From: Acanthosoma haemorrhoidale
Taxonomy: Eukaryota > Arthropoda > Insecta > Hemiptera > Acanthosomatidae
DNA: 64,000 nt
Reading direction: 5' to 3'
Assembly (NCBI GenBank): GCA_930367205.1
Contig: OV884011.1
Coordinates: 141,109,937-141,173,936, forward strand
A program made the position numbers and the translations under genes. Under the pieces are notes generated by a model. The model did not search any database, was not told the origin of the DNA, and saw nothing but the letters and a program-made list of their open reading frames with translations. Shown piece by piece: positions 46,501-58,592 of this stretch. Position 1 is the first letter of the stretch. Each line of letters opens with the position of its first letter.

Positions 46501-47385
46501 TATTTCACAATAATCAAATTACATAGTCTTGGGGATTTAGTTTTATGTGAATAGATTTGTTGGGATATCGCCTTAGGCTGATGGAAAAAAAAGAGATTTT
46601 CATAGAATTTATAAATGGTCGGATTTTCAACATACCATGTATTGATATCTACACAAGATAGTGGTAAAAGAGGATGTACAAACATTTTTTTTATTAAGTG
46701 ATTTTCCTTATTTTGTTTTATCTTACTTGGCATCCATACATACAGCTTCCAGACACCAAAGCACCTTTGTACTAAAACTATTGAAATTTTCCTACTTGTA
46801 AATAACAGGGCACTTAACTCTTATTAATGTATAGGTAAATTAATTCATTTAAAAATACTATCTTTGTTATCCGTTGATTGAGGTGAATGGGAAATTTTAT
46901 GAGAACTAGATACTACCCAAACAGACATACACCCTAGCAGCAGCTGCTCACGAAGGAATCATAAATCTGAGAAAACTTTCTGATCTCTTGGGCATCTCAC
47001 TACTTCCTTCAGACAACGAAACAGTGGCTTTCTCTCCTTGCTTGGGCGGCCTGTAGTAAGAACTGACAGCATTCACACCTGCTGATCGGTTTCATAAATT
47101 TGAATACACCTAAAAAATGTAATTGTATGTACAAGCCTCAGTACCCAATCGAGTAAGAATCAGGTATAAAAAGGATTGAAAATATTGCACATTAGTTTTC
47201 AACTATTGTACAGCTACAATTATATACGGTTTGAACTTTAACCTTAGGCGAAAGTGGAAGTACTTTTATAACTTTGGTCGTACGCAATCCCTGACTGAAG
47301 CTTAAATGGGCCTACCGTCCTCTTTTCGAAGAATAAAAGGGTTAAAAAAAAGTTTTTCTTCTCTTGGGATGAATACAATACTTAC
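43531..47385. other. Mostly AT-rich stretch with unrecognised open frames
   Basis: A 148-codon plus frame at 44995-45441 starts with GTG, and its second half is low-complexity Ile/Tyr/Phe, so it may be chance. A 71-codon ATG frame at 45966-46181 (acidic start MEEDDKEEEDG, then RYIRNRTISQALRSLSC) lies in a GC-rich patch, but I cannot assign it. TA and T runs lie at 45318-45337 and 45383-45392. Confidence 0.3.
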
Positions 47386-47520
47386 CGACCCATAACTCAC
47401 CCCCATAGTACCCGCATCTTTCTGGCGATATTGTTCCATTGTCAGGTTTATGGATTCGCCTACAGCAAAACTGCTCCAACTCCGCGTAACGCAGTTTGCC
47501 TTTGCGGCACAGCGTCGAAA
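47386..47520 (-). CDS. Candidate internal exon encoding a cysteine-rich segment
   Basis: On the minus strand a 135-bp block lies between a good acceptor (TTAGGTTTCTTTCCAG, polypyrimidine then AG) at 47521-47522 and a consensus donor GTAAGT starting at 47385. One frame reads STLCRKGKLRYAELEQFCCR and then IHKPDNGTISPERCGYYGG followed by ELWV, with four cysteines. Splicing would be phase 1 at both sides, as is common for extracellular modules. The same frame stays open upstream to about 47558 (IWCCSTELGFFPV), where another AG (CCGCAG) would give a longer exon. A second frame is also open over the block, so the reading is not certain. I do not recognise the family; neighbouring exons were not found. 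Confidence 0.35.
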
Positions 47521-49719
47521 CTGGAAAGAAACCTAATTCTGTGGAGCAGCACCAAATCTGCGGATTGAAATTGTGAATTTATCACTAATCATTCTAAGTA
47601 TGTGATAAGCATTGGAATGTGTTGAGCATATTTTTATGAGCACGAAGCATTGTATTGATGTTATTTTTGTAATTTGAAAGCTGTTTATTTTAATTATGTT
47701 TTTGCTATGGTTCTATGGCATTATATAATGTATTGCAATTTCAATTCCAATTTGCAATCAGAACTTTTACAAGCAATAAAAATTCATTTAGCTATTGATA
47801 AATTATTTTTAATTTAAAATTTGAATACAGAGGTTTTCGAATTAAAGTTTAGATTTCAATGTTTAATTTTACTGGTGAATACTTAAATTAATTAGAAAGA
47901 CGCGGGTCCGTATTACGACTTAAATGTAATTTTTTCCTCCAACCAAAAGTTATTAAATTTATTTAATTATATATAGTATCTAGTTACGTACTACAATTAA
48001 TTCTACTTTCTTTGATCCCATTGTGTAACATTCACTTCATTGTTTACAAATTAATGTCTGAAATCCTCAGAACCCATGGGAATTGTAACGATCTGATTAT
48101 TCGCACGCAAGTCATCAAATAAATCACAGAACAAGCAAGCGTTAACATTAACATTATGCACTAAGTTTCAGAACACATAGGGCCAAGTTAGTGGGGCAGT
48201 CTAAGTCACGAAGTCTGAAAAGCACAGAGAGTGGATGTGTACGAAACAAAGAAGTTAGGAGGGCTTACGTAAAGAGAGCTATGCTCGTATGCTTATGCCG
48301 ATGGGGTGAACGTGACAAAAGTAAGTAATAATGAGGGACTTAGTGAAGCCTCAATGTACCACGGCTTGATACTACGTCTTTATAAGATGTATTGGGTTTT
48401 AAGCCCCTTTTACAAAGTACGGATATGACTCAATCCAAGTCGTCGACGAGAGAATTTGGAGAAGCATAAATAGAAATTTTGTTTCTGGGGTTCGCACCTG
48501 TACAATCAAAATAATCTGAATCCATTGTCTTTTATTGTATTTTAGGAAACTTAAATCAAGTTGGTCAACAATTCTCAAATTAGAATTATTCTTATGTACT
48601 ACTGAGAAAATATAAGTGAGCCTGATCTTAAATGGATGTGTTGAGATCTCAACCCCTCCCTTCCCTTTTGAAACCATTATTGCTTCTTCTCTCAACTTGA
48701 CCGATTTTGACTGCGCCTGCGATGCTTATGGAGGTCTCTTTCAAAATCACGATTAAAAACTTTTTATAAATTGTTCTCTTCGATTTGTTTACGGGGTACC
48801 AAGAGAGTCACGAATTACTCATCGCTATTTGTAGTCAGAATGGTTATTTCTTCTCCACCAGGCGGTAATACATTTCTTCCTTCCTGTTTCAAACATTGTG
48901 TACCCAAAACCCATCATACATGTATAACATTTTCTAATTTAAATCCTCTGGCTACACCGGTAACAATAGAGCCTTACTCCCCATCCTCTTCCTCCGACCT
49001 CTCCTATCTTATAACCCCCCACAATATGTCAAAATCTATCCTTTATTTTCCCTTCCTACGAGTTTTTAATCAATTTCTTTATCAATTTCTTTTTTCCTTT
49101 CAAGCCTGCTAGAGCTACTATGCTTAATATTATACCAGATCAATCCTATCAATTTTTTGTTTAATATTTCGTTAGTCAGTTTGTGATTCGTGCTGTTTTT
49201 TTTATTCCTCATAGGAGCCCTCCTTAGAAGACATCCGGTTAGGATTTGGACGACAGCGAACTATGGGCACATCGGTAAACGACTCCGAGACATCAGGTGT
49301 CCATGTTTGAATACAATTTAATGTTAATTATAAACAACATTGCAAAACAAAATTACATCAGTCAGGTTATTAATTACAAGAATTGCAGTTCAGGTAGGAC
49401 TAAAATTTAGATTCTATGAATGTGAATCGACTTAAACCGTTCTGGGACATTCGGTAAACACTGAATGAATTTAAAAATACTGTAAATGTGTTGGTATGCA
49501 ATTGATTTATAAGTATGTATATTTATGTTTTTTGTCTGATTTTTTTAGTTCTGAGAATGCCTGATTGAGGAGAAACTGGTTGACTGTAGATGTGATATCA
49601 ATAATAAAAGATATCATGGGAGAGACTTCAAGGTTCCTTTGAAAATTTTTCGCACAGAATAAATTTATTTAGATTGTTACTATCTAAAATATTTTCTTTG
49701 GGTAAATACAGCAGTATAG
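47521..49719. other. AT-rich stretch with unrecognised frames
   Basis: Frames at 48399-48695 (minus, 98 codons) and 48771-49112 (plus, 113 codons) have no recognised motif and lie close together on opposite strands. Nothing else is supported. Confidence 0.35.
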
Positions 49720-49998
49720 CTGTGACGGAATATAGCTACGGGGGACAGAAAAAAAGTCTAACATCAAGCGCATTCAATCCTTTCAATCAAAAGTCCTGAG
49801 AACAATAATCAATGCCCCTTATTATGTCAGCAACAAAACCCTTCATAACGATCTTAGTATACATATGCTTTCTAGAGCTCATCTCTTCCGTGTACATGAA
49901 ATTCCATCGAAACATATCCAACCACCCTAATCCCCTAACACAGTCATTACACTGCGCCACACATGCCTATAATCCTTCTAAGAGACTAAAGTGGCAGT
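49720..49998 (+). pseudogene. LINE-A reverse transcriptase C-terminus
   Basis: The plus strand reads KSNIKRIQSFQSKVLRTIIN then APYYVSNKTLHNDLSIHML, the QSFQSKVLR..APYYVSN-x-TLHNDL signature of Jockey ORF2 C-termini. After about 49920 the frame shifts and another frame supplies HRNISNHPNPLTQSLHCATH and NPSKRLKW before a TGA at 49999-50001, corresponding to the NHPNPL and RLKRRW block that ends these proteins. A TAG in the upstream YGIQLWGT-like stretch adds a nonsense codon. The catalytic RT motifs are not included. It explains the ORF at 49812-50000 that would otherwise look like a small unknown gene. Confidence 0.87.
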
Positions 49999-50337
49999 GA
50001 CCTCGTGAACTGCTGACAATGGGAGTACTAGCAATGGCCAGTTTCTCCAATCATGTCCTGAGCGTCTGTGGCTTTCACGCTCTTGGTCAGCTATACTGGC
50101 TGGTGTCCGGTGATGCGGCTGATGGAAGAGCCTGGTGGACTTCCCAAGACTCCGCTTCCTCTTTCGCATGCCAGGAAGGTGACAACCATGTGGATAGAAG
50201 AGATCTCTGGGCTATTTGTAAGTACTGTATGAATGAGCGAGTGAATGAAAATTGTAAATATGGTATGAATGAGACAATTTATCACAATTACTTATTGCCC
50301 AATTAGTCAGATTATAATTTTATCACAAAAAAAAAAG
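49720..50337 (+). mobile_element. LINE family A (Jockey-like) 3' end with A tail, copy 2
   Basis: The reference copy for family A in this window: the end of the RT C-terminal region (49720-49998), then about 330 bp of 3' UTR ending in TTTTATCAC and a run of ten A (50328-50337), the usual LINE 3' terminus. Its 3' UTR blocks recur at 30445-30625, 43105-43530 (minus) and 50465-50590. The element is severely 5'-truncated. Confidence 0.88.
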
Positions 50338-50464
50338 TTTTGATATATGACTATTCCTCCATGAAATCATGGATTTAAAGATGGAATACCTTTGTGAAGG
50401 ATTAGCCACTTACGGCAGGAAATCTTTCAGAACTTTTAAAGGGCGATAAAATTTCCACAACTAA

Positions 50465-50590
50465 AAATATGGGTGCGAGTGAATGAAGAATTGTAAATAT
50501 GGTACGAATGATAACATTGAACGCAATTACTTATTATCCAGTAGGGCAGGTTGTAATTTTATCCCAATAAACATATAAAAAAAAAGAGAG
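50465..50590 (+). mobile_element. LINE family A 3' UTR fragment, copy 3
   Basis: GCGAGTGAATGAAGAATTGT, AAATATGGTACGAATGATAA, CAATTACTTATTATCCAGTA and TTGTAATTTTATCCCAATAA match the family-A 3' end, followed by an A run at 50578-50585. It lies about 130 bp after the previous copy in the same orientation, so it is a separate insertion or a duplicated tail. Confidence 0.8.
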
Positions 50591-53500
50591 GTATATATAT
50601 ATCTATGCATCATTGAGTTAAAAAATAAAAATAAGAGTAACAAATTTGTTAAGGTCTAACAGACACTTCCTTCATTGATATGTAATCAAACACACCGGTA
50701 AGGCGAGGACCGGTGGTTCTACACTACTTAGGTACTTGCGATTTTGAAAAAAATAAAATCCACAATTCCGAACACAAGAGTGAAAACTAGGAACGGATGA
50801 AGTTTCAACAGCCTGTACGAGAGCGCACATGTCGGAAGACCTGCCAACTTATCCTTTCATATGAGCGGTCTTTGTCTCGAGTCGCATCAGAGACATTGTC
50901 TTCAAACCTTTTGTCTCTACAAGGCTCCTCATCTTCAGGCCTTCACTATCACCCATCGGCTCACTGCTCTTAAAATTACAGATTATCAAGATCGGCCGAT
51001 ATATCTAGCCTACTGCCTTCATTCCAGAAAGATACCAAATAGGTTATATTTGAGAGAAGATAAAAGCGGTTGATTGATCAAGTAAATTGTTGATTGTTGA
51101 AAATGATACTATTTTCAAACTCACCTGTCACTTAAACTGAGCCAATCATATTTTTTTCTAGATGAATTTAGTAAATCATAAATATGGTAATACAAGGTCA
51201 GTAATTTCACACGATTACACTGTAAAACTGTAAAAAAAATGGAATAAGAAGTTGATAAATTTCCCTAAGGAAACTATCAATTTAGATTTCGGGCTAGTTG
51301 CTTTTATTATGCCTTATTATGTTATCATTATGTTATCATTGATTAATAATTATTTGTTATTTTATCAATTGTTTTATATTAAATGTAAAAAATCGATTGA
51401 CATGATAGATTTATATATCATCAATATATTTTGTATTTGAGACAATATACAATATGCACAGGTATAAAATAAAATTTATGAGTCTCCGCTCGATGAGCTA
51501 ACCTAGACGATACAAGACTGTCCATATAAAAGTAGAAAACGTTAGTATTATCTCTTCGTCAGCTCTTCTGGTTTTTAGAAAAAAGGGGCATTCAAAACTA
51601 AAATGAATTAAGGAAGTCATGGTGGTGTGAGGATTCCAGGGGAAAAAAAATCACTAGTCAAGCTGAGAAAATGGTATCTGTAAAAAATGAAGTATTTTTC
51701 TAGAAATACTAGTCCAGCCTGTTCACAATGTTACTTAGGTAATTAATCTATTACATTAGATAAAATAATTTATAAACATTATAGGCTATAGAAGGGAGAG
51801 TAGTGTTAAGCACGGTATGCTTTAACCTAGCACAAACTAGGTAAGTATTGGGATATGTGGTTGCACCGGGTAAGATAGGGCCCTTCAGCCTACGCTAGTA
51901 GTGCCAAAATATACCACTTTTTGAGGCATATGTTTCACGAATACTAATCATGTTTGCGCTAAATGAAAATTAAAACGTGAGGTTATATTGCGTTAACTTT
52001 TCAAAATTCAAAGGAAAAAAACTACTCAAAATAAATGCAATAAGAGAACTTCAATAGCGAGTATTACTAAGAGACTCAGTCCCTTGATAGCATGACATAA
52101 AAATAGCACCACTAACTTATCTCTCTGGAAAAATATAAAAAGCAAGTTCGATTTAAAGGTGTAATCTGAGTGCTTACATTGTTGCTTATTTAAAACTTGA
52201 TTTCTGCCGTAATATAATATGGCATTGCGAGAGAGGAATTCTCTTGGATACTTATTCAAATCGAAACTCATAAAAAATATCATGAAAATAAAGACATTTA
52301 AGTGATGGGATTAGCGGCAGCATCTATAGTGAAAAGTTGTTTTCTTCATGAATACTAATGTCCCTTATTGGATTTAGCTATTAAATATGTAGAAATAGAG
52401 TCATATATTTACACTTAAACCAATATATTCTGAAACAACACAGACGGACAGCATTAAAATGGAAATTTGGACAAATGAACTCATTGCCAGGACAACGACA
52501 GGAATGTACTTACTGACGTAATCAAAGAAAATTCATCTCATTCAAACTTGACAGCCGGTGGGTCCCCCCCCCCAATCCTAATAAGGCAAACCTCTACTCA
52601 CATGATGACTAAAATTACTTTATCACTAACTCAAGAAATATTCATCAAGCTACACGAGGAAGGACACAGAGATGTACCCCACAAAGTTTCATGGTTACGC
52701 AATGTAACGAATAAACTACAAATAAAAAAAATTGGAAAGAATAAAATTAAAATTCTTCCAGCTAAAAAAATATAAACAGGGAAAGATAAAGTTAATTTTA
52801 AAATATTAAATTATTGCTCCACAACAGGTATATTTTAAATATTTAATTTTAATTAATAAGAAATATTTTAATATTTTTTACATACTCTTGTGCGATTTCA
52901 AATAATTGATGTGAGTTGTTTGATTATGCAATTTGACAAATAGGGCCTACTAATAGTATTTGACTATACGCATTGTTAAATATGAATGGGTATTTTGTAA
53001 TTTATTTGTTACAGCGGTTAAAGTGCTGATAAATGTATAGCACAATCGAAATTTCATATACCTCAATGAGAAATATTGTGGATATACAAAACATAGGTTT
53101 ATTAATTGCATTTGTGCAAATTTTTGCAAATAAATGAATGCTTAGTTTATTTTTTATTTATATTTATCTATTTATGTATAAAACGGGCGGTACTAATCTA
53201 ATCTATTAATCATTTGAGGGTTACAGAATGATTCAGAAAATGATTTTGGTGGACTTCGTAACTTAAGAGATACGCTGCAGTGTTAAAGAAGAACTTAAAA
53301 ACGAGAATAAATAAAGAAAAATGCTCCAAAAGTGAGATTCAGGTGTAATTTTTCGTGGATCCGAAGGGGCTGTAGAGAGGGGAGGGAGGATCTTCGTCAC
53401 ACTCTCAGCGAAAGTATAATATTTTGTGGATTTAAAAAAACAAAAAAATAATTTAAACTTAGCAAACCCTTGGTAGACTCTCACTACCTTCCTGATTCCA

Positions 53501-54067
53501 TCCGCCTTTTTAGGCATACCACACCCTATATTCTTCTCATACATCCTTCAAATGGGGGACTCCCCTTAGTGAAAGGCACTCATTAGCCCAAAATATTTTT
53601 TCTTTATTTTTCCCACATCCTATTTTTATAAGTTTGAGAACTAAGGAAAAAAAAAAAAAAAAAATTAAACTTAGCCACTGTCTTAAATAATAATTATGTA
53701 CCGTTGTAACGCGAATTTTGACTGTTGTATTTTAGTGAAATAATATATTCGAAGTCGTAAACATTATTTAGTGTTTTGTTGCAGAGAAAACAATAAATAA
53801 TAACAAATTAGTTTTTCCTATAGCTGTTTTTATAATAAAAAGGAAATATTTAAAAGAATTCTTAAAAATTCTAACATCTACCATTCATTCAAAACAATTA
53901 CAGCCTTATTGTTATTACTTATTACAGGCATTTCTCAGCTACTTATCATTGATTAAGAATAGCAACGAAAATAAATACGACACCTAATTATCTTATATTA
54001 ATACAACCGGTCTAGTTTATATTTAACAAGCGTGAAGATTTCTTTCCTCGTAGCGCGGTTTCGTTGG
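50591..54067. other. AT-rich stretch, no recognised gene
   Basis: Open frames (for example 52548-52775 plus, 52026-52283 minus, 53263-53544 minus) lack recognised motifs. A C run at 52565-52574 and an A run at 53648-53664 are the only simple repeats noted. Confidence 0.4.
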
Positions 54068-54157
54068 TCATTGAGGTGCAACCACTTCCACCTCCGATCC
54101 AGTAATTGAAACTTTTCGGTTGGAATGGCGTAACTCGTTGAGGTTCACAATCAGTTC
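54068..54157 (-). CDS. Candidate terminal exon
   Basis: On the minus strand an acceptor-like sequence (ATACAATTTTAG, AG at 54158-54159) is followed by 29 codons and a TGA (54068-54070): ELIVNLNELRHSNRKVSITG then SEVEVVAPQ. The mix of hydrophobic and charged residues looks like a real C-terminus and the patch is GC-richer than its flanks. It is short, so chance is quite possible; no upstream exon was found and no nearby poly(A) signal is obvious. A second frame is also open through this block. The product is not recognised. Confidence 0.25.
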   Translation of the reverse strand, partial: ELIVNLNELRHSNRKVSITGSEVEVVAPQ

Positions 54158-55044
54158 CTAAAATTGTATTACGTTTATATTTTAGGAAGGGAGTGCTAGA
54201 GCAATCGAGTGATTTCTTAGGCAGACATATTGACCAGTAAAGCAGTTTATCTAACGGAATCTACGTTTTTAAAAATCCAATGCTAATGATGATGGAACCA
54301 CGCCGTGTTAGAAACAGTCCCTTCTTGCCCTAGTTATTTGAATTACGGCGTGATAATCATGCGAATACTTATTATTAGTGTAACTACCGTTCTGAACACT
54401 ACAAATCGTTTCCATATTCTTCTTGATATCCATGCTAAAAGTTGCATGATACCAGCTCAGCTACCAGAACTGTGAGTGTGTAAAAACACGATCAAAGACT
54501 TCAATGTGTCATATGTTTGGCTAGAGGCACACTAATGGCTACTCATGGCAAAATATTTTGAGCGCGGGGCAAGACACAAAACCACAACAAATACTCTACC
54601 TCAAAATATGTCTGTGCCAAGTAGACAGTGAGAGACAACGTTGGAGAGAAAATTAGGTGTTAGATGTGAGCAGTCATGAAGGCCTAGGGGCAAAGATAAT
54701 TGCAGATATTTTCAGACGATTGAAAATTCGAAAGGCTTGAGATACATTGTTTTTACTCACCAGTCCTGAAAAGTTTTCGAGATATGATCTTATGAATTAG
54801 ATATGATTTTCGTTTCAGTCGTTCAGTTCATGAAGTAATAAACAATTTTTTTTTGAATGGATTTTTTCTTTATTATTAGTCTAGAAAAATGCCAAACGTC
54901 AAGACAAGAAATAAGACATCAGGTCAACAGGGGAAATTTATCTCAGGTGAAAAAGGAAGAGGCGATGGAGGCAAAGACTTGACCGGCGACTGAGGCGTAA
55001 ACCATGAACGTCTCTCTAACTACCACGTTGTATGTTGTTGTTGT
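54158..55044. other. Intergenic stretch
   Basis: Nothing recognised. Confidence 0.4.
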
Positions 55045-55330
55045 TTGACCCTAATCACTCCACACAGCAGGTTCTTGTTAATTGACTACAGGGGACGACA
55101 CCCCCCCGCGCAAAAATCCCCTGTCCTTCCGAGAGAGCTCTCCCTTTCCCCGTGTAGAGGGAGACAGAAGGAGAAGAGAGAGATAGAAAGAGAGAGAGTG
55201 AGAAAGAGGCTGGGGGGAGGTGGGCGAGGTAGAGCCGGCAACAGCGCCGTGAATACCTGGGCCTAGTCAGTCGAGGGCCGAAGTGGTTAGCGGACGGTGT
55301 GTTGTGGTGTAGTGTATCTATAGCTCTTCA
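55045..55330 (+). promoter_or_regulatory. GC-rich candidate promoter with GAGA tract and initiator
   Basis: This island contains a long GAGA-type tract (about 55147-55210: AGAGAGAGATAGAAAGAGAG and similar), a GC-rich part (GGGGGGAGGTGGGCGAGG) and then TCAGTC at 55267-55272, which fits the arthropod initiator (A+1 at 55269). GGACGGTG at about +24 to +31 resembles a downstream element, but the spacing is about 4 bases short of the usual position. No TATA box. In insects GAGA sites and an initiator without TATA mark many regulated promoters. The transcribed product cannot be identified; coding frames through the island look incidental. Confidence 0.35.
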
Positions 55331-58300
55331 TGGTTTAACGCACTCATTGTCATCTGGTCCAGTCTCGTCACTCTATCTTAGGACAACACTCCTATTGGAT
55401 TCTCTTTCAACATAAAATTGAGTGAGTTATTTAGCTGTATTAAATAATAACAGTGACAATAGGGCAACCCCATTGTTTATCTTCCCATTGTGTATGTGTG
55501 TATTTTCCCCCCTAACATATATAATTACCTTATTCATCTAAAGCAGCTCTTTACAACAGTCTCGTTAGTATGTCTACTTATATCACTTTCAGCTGTGACC
55601 ACCGTTAAAGTCTCCGTTAAACCTCATCCGCCTTAAACCAGCGTTAAAGTCGCTTGAACGTTATGGTACATATCACAATCATCAATCACCGATGCAACAT
55701 TTTGTAATAAAACTTCTTTGTACTTGATAACAATAGTTAAAAATTGTATTGACGTCCAGGTTTACCAATGAATAATTTTTTTTTATGAAAACATTTTTTT
55801 CTCTTATCATATTGAAATATTGATTAATTTAACACACAAATCACATAAATATTTTACTAAGAAATAAACAGCGCTCTTATACATTTCAAAGCCGTTAGAA
55901 TTTGAAAATATGTCCAGTTTTAAACAAAAACTACTACTTATCTAATCAATTGGTGTACCGAAGAAACGTTTACTACAAAACTGTTTACAGCAATCCTAAT
56001 CCGGTTTAAATTAAAATTCAACTGTTTTGATCTTTGTAGTAGTTTAATTTGTCTTGAACGATTGAAACTATGCACTTACAACCAATATTTTAATAGTTCA
56101 ATGGATAGTTAGTCTGTAAAACCCGGTCCTGAACGAAAAACATAGTGAAGCCTGAGAACGGTAATATACTAAGTAGTCTACCCCTTGAGACTCTATTAAC
56201 TTAATTATTATTTACTAGGTTACAAAACCCGAGTCATAAATATCAAAAACGTTAGCACAGTACCAGCGCCATGTTGAATTATCCCCCAATTAACCGAAAT
56301 TCGATTTTGATTAATTAATTCGATTTTCTTGTTGGAGTTTCCAATGTCAGTTGTATTATATCGTTATGCTTATATGGTTGTATAACTGGTAGTTGATAGG
56401 AAGCAAAACAATGGCACGTGGTTAAAGAGCGTAGAGATTGCTTCTCTGCCGAACGGTCCACAGGTCAGAGAGAATTCAAGGTTGTAAACCAGACGGGTTC
56501 TAGCGTAGGGATTCTGCAGTCATGGTAGCGACGAACTGACTTTATTTAGGTATCTGAGTTAAATTTATAATTACTTTTTTTTCGTGACTTCAAGATGAAA
56601 GATATATGAATAATTCCAAGCGTAATATTTCCAACTCCCCAATATGGAGACGATGTTCGGGCGTTTAGGGGGAAATCAGGATTTTATTCCCTTCCATTTT
56701 CATATCCATTAATGGTCTGTTGTTGGTAGGTATCAACTTCCTATTCACCATCCCCATCGGGTACCAGAACCACTGCATACGAAGACTAAAAAGTGATTTC
56801 GACAATGCATAAATAAAGTTACTACCACGTCCTCCATGAAGTAAAAATAGTTATTATTTATGGACACGTCCGCGTAAGGCGAAATACTATCTTGTTTTGA
56901 AGTTACTACTTCAATTACGAGCGCGGAATAACAGGTACTGAGAAATTTATGCCGTAGTTCTTTCAAGAGGTTTATTGCTCCGATATCAAGTCTAAAGACA
57001 CCGGGGTATTTCAGACAGTGTTGTAGACTATTAAAAATAATTTTATAATCCCTAATCAGAGTTCTATGTTCTATTTGAACGATCGCTGTTTTTGTTCATA
57101 AGATATTTTTATTTATCAGTGGGATTAAAGTAGTCGGTAAAAGTGAAGAAAAATGCTTTCACTTTTTATAACAATTTGATTTGGTTTTATTTCATATTGA
57201 GCGACAGTGTGACCGATAATAAAAAAAAGTTATTTTATTCAATTATTTTATGACCGCAACGTACAAAAAAAAATAACCGCAAAGTCAAATTACATACTAG
57301 GCCTAATACAATGCCATAACTTCCGAGCTGGAGAGAAATTTTCTAAAATAAAAGATGAAATTACAAAAAGGTGCTTGCGTCGAGCGCCTTTTATTTTTAC
57401 AACTTGTTACAGACCTGTGTTTAGCCCCTGCTTTATGACTTCCTTTAATGCTGAATATTTTTCTGTCATGTACTCAAAATAAATTACCTTCTTTTATCGT
57501 TATGGGTTTATTCCCTCTGCGGTTGATGTTCTTATTGTTAAGCGACTAAGAAGCGAAATTGATTCCCTCTGTGTTTTAAATGTTACTATAATTTTTCTAA
57601 GAAAACGTTCTTATAGAGGACATACTGAATAAATATCGCCAATTAACCTATCTTGCTTCATTTTATCAATTCATAAAAAAAACTTAGTTGACACCTCAAC
57701 TTTATTTAACTCATTATGAGGGTATATTACTTGATTGTTAAGGGACCCCAACGTATTTTTTCCCTCCTATTCGGTAACAATAGGTTCCGTGAATGGAATC
57801 ATCCCCTCGCCTTCCTGTTCAATTCTTTTCTCAACCAAAAAGTTAAAAATTACCGTGAGCGTAACTAAGGAATTGAAACTTTTTACATTTTAAATTAACT
57901 TTATGAAACGAAACAAAAAGTTTGGAAAATTAAAAATAAAATATATCTAGAATAAACCCTATATTATCTTACATTATTTCAACGGTGAGTGAATTGACTA
58001 TGTGGTAAATCTCTAGACGTGTTGTGCACGTACGGTTGCTAGACGTTAAAAAAACTTTAAAAAAACAACACATTCTTGCAGTATACCCCAATGTAATAAT
58101 AATTATCCAGTTTGAAAATTGTTGCTATTAGTACAGACCTTTGTTCGACCAAACAATTTAAAGGCAATCGCATTTAGAACTTAGCAGATGGAAGTACACA
58201 AAAGATTCCCATCCAAAAAAACTGTTAGACGATTAATGCATGCTTCCCAACAAAAAATAGCGACAACCTTAAAACCGACAGAGATTTCATCACAGAAATA

Positions 58301-58531
58301 TAAACAGAGCAAAAGGACAATACATTCAGTAAGTAGGAATAGATTAAAAGTGAAAAAAAACATTTTTGTTTTTCATTTTTTTTTCCCGTTCGTTCCTGTT
58401 AAAGAAAATTAATTCAGTAGGCAGTGGTGGTAGAACGAGTTACCTTCCCCACCTATTTCAGCCGACCCAGCAGGCCTCGGCCTTCTCTAATAACCGATTT
58501 TAATTGCTTCCTATTCTTACTAAGGATTATA
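55331..58531. other. AT-rich stretch, no recognised gene
   Basis: Short frames (56745-56966 minus, 58188-58412 plus, 58424-58615 plus) show no recognised domains; the last is explained by a minisatellite. Nothing else supported. Confidence 0.4.
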
Positions 58532-58592
58532 GTTCTACCTGATGGTATAATCCTACCTGATCGTATAGTTCTACCTGATGGTATATTCCTAC
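58532..58592 (+). repeat. 18-bp minisatellite
   Basis: Three full units (58532-58549, 58550-58567, 58568-58585) of the form GTTCTACCTGATGGTATA with one to three changes, then a partial fourth. As 18 is a multiple of three, a plus frame reads repeated VLPDGI, which is a by-product of the repeat. Confidence 0.9.

Noticed and set aside
49812..50000. Small ORF that looks like a membrane protein start
   Set aside because: Neighbouring frames show Jockey RT C-terminal motifs; the ORF is a shadow of a frameshifted LINE end.
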